Source of the DNA: Oscillospiraceae bacterium
GTDB taxonomy: Bacteria; Bacillota; Clostridia; Oscillospirales; Acutalibacteraceae
Assembly (NCBI GenBank): GCA_015066085.1
Contig: SVPA01000002.1
Coordinates: 62,001 to 126,000, forward strand
Length of the DNA stretch: 64,000 bases
Direction: 5' to 3'
This document shows positions 56,623-64,000 of the stretch, piece after piece. The translations under genes and the position numbers were made by a program. The notes under the pieces are model-generated. The model was not told the origin of the DNA. It ran no database searches and was given only the letters and a program-made list of their open reading frames with translations. Numbering within the stretch: position 1 is the first letter of the stretch; every line of letters starts with the position of its first letter.

Positions 56623-57138
56623 CTATAAAGTATAGTTTTCAAACTCGTCTATAATTATAGGACGGTTTTGTTCAATCTGACTGGTCATCGGTTCAAGATT
56701 TATATTTTGAACAGAGGTAATCTTGTCAAATACCGCAACATTATAGTTTAAGTTGGTTTTAAACCCGTCCTCGACAGTGCGGATATTATAGTAGGAATAA
56801 GGTCGCTCGGTAGGGTCGGGGGTCTCGGTTAAAACAGAGGACGGCGCCTCAAGGCGAATAGGCGGAGTTTTACCGCTTCTATCGGTTACCTCTTCGGCAA
56901 TAACGGTCATATTCTCTTCGCTTCCCGTAAACACTGTAACCCTTGCCCCGTTTATCGGGTAAAGCCCTCTGACCGATGTAACATTTACGACAAGATATCC
57001 CATTCCCGTCATATCTTCGCTGTTTTCAGGAGCCTGTGTAACGGTGGTAACTTCGGGAGTGTTTTGTGTCGGCAAAGAGGCCGATGCCCTCATCGTTCTC
57101 ATTTCCTGTATGTATTTGTCAAATAAAGATTTGTCCAT
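56623..57138 (-). CDS. Hypothetical protein with carboxypeptidase-regulatory/transthyretin-like segment
   Basis: 171 aa; GYLVVNVTSVRGLYPINGARVTVFTG...VTDRSGKTPPIRLEAP; cotranscribed with the PG-binding gene. Confidence 0.65.
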   Translation of the reverse strand: MDKSLFDKYIQEMRTMRASASLPTQNTPEVTTVTQAPENSEDMTGMGYLVVNVTSVRGLYPINGARVTVFTGSEENMTVIAEEVTDRSGKTPPIRLEAPSSVLTETPDPTERPYSYYNIRTVEDGFKTNLNYNVAVFDKITSVQNINLEPMTSQIEQNRPIIIDEFENYTL

Positions 57139-57222
57139 AATTTTTCTCCTTTAGATTATTCTCATTACATATAATATGCGCAAAACCTCCGAATAGTTCT
57201 AACTTAAGAGCAAATAATAACT

Positions 57223-58689
57223 ATGGTGAAGAATATGGAAAACAAATATTTTTTAGCAAGTTTACCCGATAACATAAAAATTATAGAACAACTGTTTAGT
57301 GGGGATTCGGTGCTTCGTAAAAGGGAGTTTAGTTTTTGTGGGACTAAAGCCTGTCTTTTTTATTTTGACGGAATGGTAAGTGTCGAACTCATAAATGAAT
57401 CAATAATAAAACCCCTTGCTATTGCTGACTTTGTTGACGAAAGTCAGCCTATTGCAGATTTTATCTGCGAAAAACTTCTCTTTGCAAGTGAAATAAAAAA
57501 GACCTCGGTTATATCGGAGGCGGTTTCTTCTCTGCTTTACGGGGATACTCTGATTCTTCTTGAAAAAAGTCATACCGCTATAACCGTAAACAGTAAAGGT
57601 TGGCGGACAAGAGGAATTTCAGAGCCCGAAAACGAAAGGGTTCTGGAGGGCCCGAGAGAGGGATTCGACGAAGCGGCAATGTTTAATGTTGCAATGATTA
57701 GAAGACGGCTTCAAACCCCTGACTTTACTGCCGAAATTACCCGAATAGGAAGAAAAACCAATACTATTATTTTTATCTGTTATTTAAAATCTCTTGTAAA
57801 CCGAGAAACCTTAAGAGAACTCAAAATGCGTCTTTCAAAGATTGATATAGATTCAATTTTAGATTCCCACTATATTACCGAGCAAATAAGGGACAACAAA
57901 AATTCTCTTTTTAAAACGGTCGGCACAACCGAAAGACCCGATGTAGTTGCCGCCAGACTGCTTGAAGGCAGAATTGCTCTTGTAGTAGATGCAACCCCCG
58001 TGGTAATAACCGTACCCTATCTCTTTTCCGAAAATTTTCAGTCGGATGAGGACTACTATACGGGCTATCTTATTGCGTCGGCGGGAAGACTTATGAGAAT
58101 TCTTGCCTTTTTTCTTTCGGTAACCGTCCCCGCCCTTTATATAGCCTTTACAACCCATCATTTTCAGTTTCTTCCTGCCGCCTTTGCCCAAACCGTTTCG
58201 GTTGCCCGTGAGGGTGTCCCTTTTTCAACCTTAGTCGAAGGACTTTTGCTCTGCCTTATCTTTGAAATTTTAAGGGAAACGGGGGTTCGTATGCCCCAAA
58301 GCGTCGGCCACGCTCTTAGTATAGTAGGCGGTTTGGTCGTTGGTCAGGCTGCGGTTGAGGCGAGAATAATAAGCGCCCCAATGCTGATAGCGGTTGCCCT
58401 TTCGGGAATCTGCGGGCTAATGGTGCCCCGCCTTCGCTCTGCCGTTTTTTATCTTCGTTTCGCCTTTATCTTTATTTCGGCTCTTTTTGGTTTTTATGGA
58501 ATACTGCTCTTATGGACGGCGGTTTTAATCAGAATTTTAACCCTTAAATCAATGGGTGTTGACTCGACTATATCTCTTGACACTTTGAGCCTTCAAAGTT
58601 TTAAGGATGTTTTTGTAAGGGCAAGTTGGACAAAAATGTATACCCGTCCCAAAATTCAGAAAAACAATAGTATAAGGAAGAAAATATGA
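57223..58689 (+). CDS. Spore germination protein, GerA family (GerAA/GerKA-like)
   Basis: 488 aa; DSILDSHYITEQIRDNKNSLFKTVGTTERPDVVAARLLEGRIALVVDATPVVITVPYLFSENFQSDEDYYTGY. Confidence 0.95.
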   Translation: MVKNMENKYFLASLPDNIKIIEQLFSGDSVLRKREFSFCGTKACLFYFDGMVSVELINESIIKPLAIADFVDESQPIADFICEKLLFASEIKKTSVISEAVSSLLYGDTLILLEKSHTAITVNSKGWRTRGISEPENERVLEGPREGFDEAAMFNVAMIRRRLQTPDFTAEITRIGRKTNTIIFICYLKSLVNRETLRELKMRLSKIDIDSILDSHYITEQIRDNKNSLFKTVGTTERPDVVAARLLEGRIALVVDATPVVITVPYLFSENFQSDEDYYTGYLIASAGRLMRILAFFLSVTVPALYIAFTTHHFQFLPAAFAQTVSVAREGVPFSTLVEGLLLCLIFEILRETGVRMPQSVGHALSIVGGLVVGQAAVEARIISAPMLIAVALSGICGLMVPRLRSAVFYLRFAFIFISALFGFYGILLLWTAVLIRILTLKSMGVDSTISLDTLSLQSFKDVFVRASWTKMYTRPKIQKNNSIRKKI

Positions 58690-59321
58690 AGAAGACAGTT
58701 ATTATTTTGTGCCTTTTGTTTTTGTGCGGTTGCTCTTATACCGAACCCGATGCCGTGTTTACCGTTTCTGCGGTCGGTTTTTCGGTTGAAAGCGGCGAAA
58801 CGGTAGCCTATGTTCAGTTTATAAATGCTTCGGAAAAAAACAGTTTAGTCAGCCCTACCTTTACCGTAAAGGGAAGCGGAGAGGACGAAAAACAGGCAAT
58901 AGATGAGGTAAGAGCAAAACTATCTAAAAAACCCTCATTTTCCCACTGTCGCATTATAGCGGTAAGCAACCGACTGAATCTTTCTGACCTCGGTGCCGTT
59001 CTTGGACTTTGCAGCGACCTTGGCGTTCCGCTGAGAGCCCCTGTTGTTTGCTGTAACAATATAAACGAACTTTTTAATAATGAATTGCTCTCTTCAGGGC
59101 AAGAAATTGAGGGGCTTATCCGCCAAAATGCCGAATATTTCGGTTACGGCGGACATACTGCTCTGTTTGAAATTCAGACTGCTCTGCTTGTAAATGAGGG
59201 TAAATTCGGTCTTCCTATCTTAAAAACCGACCGTGACAGCGTTTTTGTAGAGGGGCTTTATTATTTTACAAACGGTCTGGCGTCGATTGGGGGTAATCAA
59301 AATGACAAGGTCAGTGGATAA
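58686..59321 (+). CDS. Short Ger(x)C-like lipoprotein (N-terminal part only)
   Basis: 211 aa; lipobox LLFLCGC; AVGFSVESGETVAYVQF..., ERD-like SHCRIIAVSNRLNLSDLGAVLGLC. Confidence 0.7.
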   Translation: MKKTVIILCLLFLCGCSYTEPDAVFTVSAVGFSVESGETVAYVQFINASEKNSLVSPTFTVKGSGEDEKQAIDEVRAKLSKKPSFSHCRIIAVSNRLNLSDLGAVLGLCSDLGVPLRAPVVCCNNINELFNNELLSSGQEIEGLIRQNAEYFGYGGHTALFEIQTALLVNEGKFGLPILKTDRDSVFVEGLYYFTNGLASIGGNQNDKVSG

Positions 59322-60207
59322 CCGCCGTTTTTTTATGCTTGCGGTTATTGCCGTAATAGGAGATATGCTTCTCCTTTTTTCTTTTACCGAAAACACCGCA
59401 GACGACATAATAGGTCTTTTGCTTTCGGCGGTTTTGGCAACCTTGGTTGCCGTTTTGTTTAAAGGCTGTGCCGAAATAATGCAAAAAAGTAAATTTTATA
59501 ATAATAGGCTTGTCTTTGGAGTAATCTGTGTATCCTTGTGTTTGGTGGTTCTGATTACTGCTCTTTATTGCGTAATGAATTTTTCAAACTATGCCTCAAA
59601 TGTTATGCTCGGCACAGAAGAAATTCTTATAACATTTGTGTCTTTTTCGGTTTTAGTTACTGTTTTGGGCTTCTCGAAAAAAGATATTCTGCTTAAACTT
59701 TCTCTTCTGCTCTTTTCGGCGGTTTTCTTGCTCATTATTTTTATGTTTGCCTTTTCGACCGCCTTTATGGAGGTAAAGTATTTGATTCCCTATAAAGTGC
59801 CGACCTTCAGCGGTTCTTTTTCCGCCTTTCTTACAAGTTTTCCGGTCTTTTTCTCAACCGCTGTGCCTTTAACCGTAATAGGAATCAGGGTAAAGAAAAG
59901 ATATTTTGCTCTTTCTTATGTATTAGGTATAGCCTTGACAGTAATCGCTTTTATAAACATTCTTTCGGTCTTCGGAAGTGAATTTGCCTCAACCCTTGAA
60001 TTTCCTTATTCAAAAGCGGTCTCCACCGCATCGCTTGGTCACATTTTTTCAAGGTTGGATATTTTTTTGTACTGTGTATGTTTTTTTACCTGTCTTATAA
60101 AGGCTTCGGTTTGTGTGAGTTCTTTTTCTTTTCTTACCGCTAAATTTTTAAATAATTTATTGAAAAAAATTAATATTTTTATTGAAAAGAAGAAAAAGTT
60201 GTGGTAA
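59302..60207 (+). CDS. Divergent GerAB/GerKB-like membrane permease
   Basis: Polytopic 301 aa in the germination operon; C-terminal EFPYSKAVSTASLGHIFSRLDIFLYCVCFFTCLIK pattern. Confidence 0.7.
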   Translation: MTRSVDNRRFFMLAVIAVIGDMLLLFSFTENTADDIIGLLLSAVLATLVAVLFKGCAEIMQKSKFYNNRLVFGVICVSLCLVVLITALYCVMNFSNYASNVMLGTEEILITFVSFSVLVTVLGFSKKDILLKLSLLLFSAVFLLIIFMFAFSTAFMEVKYLIPYKVPTFSGSFSAFLTSFPVFFSTAVPLTVIGIRVKKRYFALSYVLGIALTVIAFINILSVFGSEFASTLEFPYSKAVSTASLGHIFSRLDIFLYCVCFFTCLIKASVCVSSFSFLTAKFLNNLLKKINIFIEKKKKLW

Positions 60208-60339
60208 TATTACAATATAAATGGCAAAGTCATAGAATAGGTTTTGTGCATTTTGTCGAAAAAACGGGCTGTTTTCTGTAAAAAGGAGCAATTACAGACG
60301 GGCGGCTCGTTTATACAATATCCGAAAGGGGCGCTTCTC

Positions 60340-62397
60340 TTGAAAGACTACAAAGCAAAAAATATTCGAAACGTTGTTTTCTCCGGCCATGCTTCGTCGG
60401 GAAAAACCTCTCTTGTCGAGGCGGCTTATTTTATTACGGGTAAGTCCGACCGCCTTGGTACTATAGCAGAGGGTAATACCGTTTCCGATTTTGACCCTGA
60501 AGAAATTCGCAGAAAGTCAAGTGTATCTGCGTCAATTATTCCTTGTGAATGGAAAGATGTAAAACTAAATATTATTGATACTCCCGGTCAGTTTGACTTT
60601 TCGGCGTCGGTAAGCGAGGGCTTCCGTGCTGCAGGAAGTTCGGTAATTGTTATTTCGGGTAAAAGCGGTGTTTCGGTTGGCGCTAAAAAGGCTTTCGACG
60701 CTGCAACTAAAAAAGGAATAGCAAAAATATTCTTTGTTAATAAAATAGACCACGAGCATGCCGATTTTTATAAGGTTTTTGAAGACCTTAAAGCAACCTT
60801 CGGTCCAATGGTTTGTCCTATCGTTGTGCCTTATGTAGTCGATAGTAAGGTGCAGTGTTACATAAACTTAATCGAATACAGAGCGTATTCTTATGAAAAC
60901 GGAAAGGCTACCGCCGTTGCTATGCCCGATATGGGTCACCGCCTTGAAGGCCTTCGCACCGCAATAAACGAAGCGGTTGCCGAAACAAGCGAAGAACTAA
61001 TGGAAAAATATTTCTCGGGCGAGGAATTTACTCCCGATGAACTTATAATGGGTCTTGCTACGGGTGTCCGCCGAGGCGAAATTGCCCCCGTTTTCTGCGG
61101 AAGCGCTGCCGAAATTCAGGCAATAGACCAACTCTTAAACGGCCTTATCTGGCTTGCCCCCTGGGCAGAAACGGTTGCGGGCGAAGTTGGTGTCGACAAC
61201 AACGGAAATGAAATTGAACTTACCGTAAGTGACGACGCTCAGACCGCTGCTATTGTTTTTAAAACGGTTGTAGACCCCTTTGTCGGAAAACTTGTTTACT
61301 TTAAGGTTGTAAGCGGTAAGGTTACTTCGGATATGACTCTGCTTAATATGAGAACGGGCGCTAATGAGCGTATCGGTAAACTTTACTTTGTTTGCGGTAA
61401 AAAACAGGTTGAAACTTCTTGTGTTTATGCGGGAGATATCGGTGCGGTTGCAAAACTTAATGCTACGGGAACGGGGGACACCCTTTGTTCACCTGCCCGC
61501 CCCATTCGTCTTCCCGAAATTTCCTATGAACTGCCCAACTATAAAATGGCTGTTCGCCCCAAAAACAAGGGAGAGGAAGAAAAACTTGCCGCCGGTCTTA
61601 TGCGTCTTGCCGAGGAAGACCCGACAATTACCCTTAAAAATAACGATGCAACGGGAGAACTCGTTCTTTCGGGTCTTGGTGAACAGCACCTTGACACCGT
61701 TGCTAATAAATTAAAGGCTAAATTCGGCGTAGAGGTTGTTTTTGAAGCCCCCAAGGTTGCCTACCGTGAAACAATTCGTAAAAAGGCAAAAGCCCAGGGT
61801 AGACATAAGAAACAGTCGGGCGGTCACGGTCAGTTTGGCGATGTTTGGATTGAGTTTGAACCAAGCGACTGCGACGGACTTGAATTTGCCGAAACCGTCT
61901 TTGGCGGAGCCGTTCCCAAAAACTATTTCCCCGCCGTTGAAAAAGGTCTGCAAGAATCTGCCCTTACAGGCGTTTTAGCAGGCTACCCAATGGTCGGCGT
62001 TAAGGCTACTTTAACTGACGGTTCATATCACCCGGTAGACTCTTCCGAACTTGCCTTTAAAACTGCCGCTTCGCTTGCCTTTAAGGCAGGAATTCCTCAG
62101 GCAAATCCCGTTTTGCTTGAGCCCGTTGTAACTTTAGTGGCTACTATTCCTTCCGATAATTCGGGAGATATAATGGGTGATATTACCAAGCGTCGAGGCA
62201 GAGTTCTCGGAATGGACCCCGACGGTAAACTTATGATAATTACCGCCGAAGTTCCCGAAAGCGAACTTGCCGATTTCCCGACAGTTCTCCGTTCGGTAAC
62301 AAGGGGAGTAGGTTCTTTCTATACCGAGTTTGCAAGGTATGAAGAGGTCCCCGCCGCAATTGCTCAAAAAATTATTGCCGAAAGCAAAGCAGAATAA
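60340..62397 (+). CDS. Elongation factor G-like GTPase (EF-G paralog)
   Basis: NVVFSGHASSGKTSLVEAAYFITG, IIDTPGQFDF, FVNKIDHEHADF; full EF-G domain layout. TTG start with GAAAGGGG SD. Confidence 0.92.
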   Translation: MKDYKAKNIRNVVFSGHASSGKTSLVEAAYFITGKSDRLGTIAEGNTVSDFDPEEIRRKSSVSASIIPCEWKDVKLNIIDTPGQFDFSASVSEGFRAAGSSVIVISGKSGVSVGAKKAFDAATKKGIAKIFFVNKIDHEHADFYKVFEDLKATFGPMVCPIVVPYVVDSKVQCYINLIEYRAYSYENGKATAVAMPDMGHRLEGLRTAINEAVAETSEELMEKYFSGEEFTPDELIMGLATGVRRGEIAPVFCGSAAEIQAIDQLLNGLIWLAPWAETVAGEVGVDNNGNEIELTVSDDAQTAAIVFKTVVDPFVGKLVYFKVVSGKVTSDMTLLNMRTGANERIGKLYFVCGKKQVETSCVYAGDIGAVAKLNATGTGDTLCSPARPIRLPEISYELPNYKMAVRPKNKGEEEKLAAGLMRLAEEDPTITLKNNDATGELVLSGLGEQHLDTVANKLKAKFGVEVVFEAPKVAYRETIRKKAKAQGRHKKQSGGHGQFGDVWIEFEPSDCDGLEFAETVFGGAVPKNYFPAVEKGLQESALTGVLAGYPMVGVKATLTDGSYHPVDSSELAFKTAASLAFKAGIPQANPVLLEPVVTLVATIPSDNSGDIMGDITKRRGRVLGMDPDGKLMIITAEVPESELADFPTVLRSVTRGVGSFYTEFARYEEVPAAIAQKIIAESKAE

Positions 62398-62404
62398 TAA
62401 ACGC

Positions 62405-62442
62405 CAAAACCCGTGATGAGTTCATCACGGGTTTTTTCTTTT
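62405..62442 (+). terminator. Intrinsic terminator
   Basis: AAAACCCGTGATGA-GT-TCATCACGGGTTTTTT. Confidence 0.85.
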
Positions 62443-62584
62443 TTTGAATAAATTTGTAAGAAATTGTTAAACAATTGGGAATTATCTCTAATTGTTGTTG
62501 AAAAATTAAAGAATTGTGCTATAATATTAGCGGAAAGTCATATTCTATTTATGAATAGATTTTAGTCTGACAGGGGGTCAGGAA

Positions 62585-63787
62585 ATGTATATATCTTTTT
62601 CACCGCCCGATATGACCGAAAGAGAGGCCGATTTTGTTAGAGAAACCGTTCTCTCGGGTTGGATTACAACGGGTCCTAAAGCGGTAGAATTTGAAAATAA
62701 AATAGCCGAGTTTTGCGGTACTAATAAGGCGGTTTGTCTAAACTCTGCTACCGCTGCTTTAGAACTCACTCTTCGTGTTTTAGGAATAGGAAAGGGCGAC
62801 GAGGTAATTGTTCCCGCCTATACCTATACCGCTTCTTGCAGTGTTATCTGTCATGTTGGAGCAACTCCCGTAATGGTTGATTCCGCTCCTGACAGTTTCG
62901 AAATGGATTACTCTAAAATGGAACAGGCGATTACCGAAAAAACAAAGGCTATAATTGCGGTTGATTTAGGTGGAGTAATTTGCGACTACGACCAAATTTT
63001 CAAAGCAGTTGAGAATAAAAAATCGCTTTTTAAGGCAAGTCCCGGTCTTCAGCAGATTTTCGGCCGTATTGCCGTTATTGCCGACTGTGCTCACGGTTTC
63101 GGCGCTAAAAGAAAGGGTCAGAATGCAGGTCAAATTGCCGACTTTACCGCCTTCTCGTTCCACGCCGTTAAGAATCTGACTACCGCCGAAGGCGGTGCGG
63201 TTACCTGGCGTAATATAAAAGATATTGACAACAACCTTTTATATAATGAGTATAGAATGATGTCCCTTCACGGACAGACGAAGTCTGCTCTTAACAAAAA
63301 CAAACCGGGTTCTTGGGAATACGATATAATTGCGCCTTGCTATAAATGCAATATGACCGATATTGCCGCCGCAATAGGAATTGTTCAACTTGAGCGTTAT
63401 AAAGAAATGCTTGACCGCCGCCACTCTATTATCGAGATGTATAATAAGGCGTTTGAAAAACTAAATGTAAAGGTTTTAAATCACAAAAGTGATGACCATA
63501 CTTCAAGCGGACACCTTTATGCCGTTAATATAAACGGCGCGGACCTTAAGACCAGAAACCTTATAATCGAAAAAATGGCGGAAAAGGAAATCGCCTGTAA
63601 TGTTCATTATAAACCGCTTCCAATGCTAACGGCTTATAAAAATTTAGGGTTTAATATTGAAGACTATCCAAACGCTTACGCCCACTATGAAAATGAAATT
63701 TCTCTGCCCCTTTATAGCCGTCTTACCGACGAACAGATAGAGTATATAATTCAAAATTTCATTTCCTGTGTGGAGGAGTTCAGATGA
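62585..63787 (+). CDS. DegT/DnrJ/EryC1/StrS aminotransferase
   Basis: SGWITTGPKAVEFENKIAEFCGTNKAVCLNSATAALELTLRVLGIGKGDEVIVPAYTYTASCSVI; ADFTAFSFHAVKNLTTAEGGAV. Confidence 0.95.
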   Translation: MYISFSPPDMTEREADFVRETVLSGWITTGPKAVEFENKIAEFCGTNKAVCLNSATAALELTLRVLGIGKGDEVIVPAYTYTASCSVICHVGATPVMVDSAPDSFEMDYSKMEQAITEKTKAIIAVDLGGVICDYDQIFKAVENKKSLFKASPGLQQIFGRIAVIADCAHGFGAKRKGQNAGQIADFTAFSFHAVKNLTTAEGGAVTWRNIKDIDNNLLYNEYRMMSLHGQTKSALNKNKPGSWEYDIIAPCYKCNMTDIAAAIGIVQLERYKEMLDRRHSIIEMYNKAFEKLNVKVLNHKSDDHTSSGHLYAVNINGADLKTRNLIIEKMAEKEIACNVHYKPLPMLTAYKNLGFNIEDYPNAYAHYENEISLPLYSRLTDEQIEYIIQNFISCVEEFR

Positions 63788-64000
63788 CAAAGTGGGAAAA
63801 ACTCCCCGTCTATATGCAAAACGAGGCGGTGCGACCTTATTTTGAGGGGTTAAAACGCAAAGTCTTTACCCGTTTTTTAAAACGCACTTTTGATATTTTT
63901 GCGTCCGGCACATTCATATTGTTACTTTCTCCCGTAATGCTTTTTGTGGCAATCTGGATTAAACTTGACTCAAAAGGCCCCGTTTTTTATAAAAGTATAA
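63784..64000 (+). CDS. Sugar transferase (undecaprenyl-phosphate glycosyl-1-phosphate transferase type), truncated by window end
   Basis: Reads MTKWEKLPVYMQNEAVRPYFEGLKRKVFTRFLKRTFDIFASGTFILLLSPVMLFVAIWIKLDSKGPVFYKS. Confidence 0.88.
   Translation, partial: MTKWEKLPVYMQNEAVRPYFEGLKRKVFTRFLKRTFDIFASGTFILLLSPVMLFVAIWIKLDSKGPVFYKSI

Noticed and set aside
1-64000. Prophage, integrative element or toxin-antitoxin island
   Set aside because: No integrase, transposase, structural phage gene or recognisable toxin gene among the ORFs; the XRE gene pairs with a WG-repeat protein, not a toxin.

Overview
The window looks like chromosomal backbone of a spore-forming Clostridia-type Firmicute, probably an Oscillospirales/Ruminococcaceae relative. 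That placement is inferred from gene content, not from a marker search. No rRNA, CRISPR array, prophage, transposase or integrase was seen. Main blocks: tRNA-Gln with an unusual array of small hairpins; rnhA-lexA; a WG-repeat membrane protein divergent from an XRE regulator; split TSUP transporter; NfnA/NfnB-type pair; glycogen operon glgB-glgC-glgD-glgA; uppP; rplM-rpsI; ddh; mrp; spoIID; hisS; mgsA-minD-mrdA-mreDCB; tsaD-rimI-LMW phosphatase-polA; dusB; yebC; complete spoIIIAA-AH; 3D-domain protein; mnmA; dacF-like; pgi; rpmF; DUF512-der-plsY-gpsA; rpmB; comEB; radC; a SpoIID/peptidoglycan-binding protein; an atypical gerA-type operon; a second EF-G-like GTPase; and the start of a polysaccharide locus. 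The least explained signal is at the left edge (about 111-590). There, at least seven short hairpins with different stems, joined by GATAT-type connectors, lie between the 3' end of tRNA-Gln and a second degenerate copy of that 3' end, and each copy is followed by its own strong terminator. Other candidates are hairpin-embedded ribosome-binding sites (dacF, a small helical protein, an aminotransferase), a probable leaderless dusB mRNA, phased A-tracts upstream of rplM, and paired palindromes around the WG-repeat promoter. All calls are by eye from sequence and the supplied ORFs; no database search was run.
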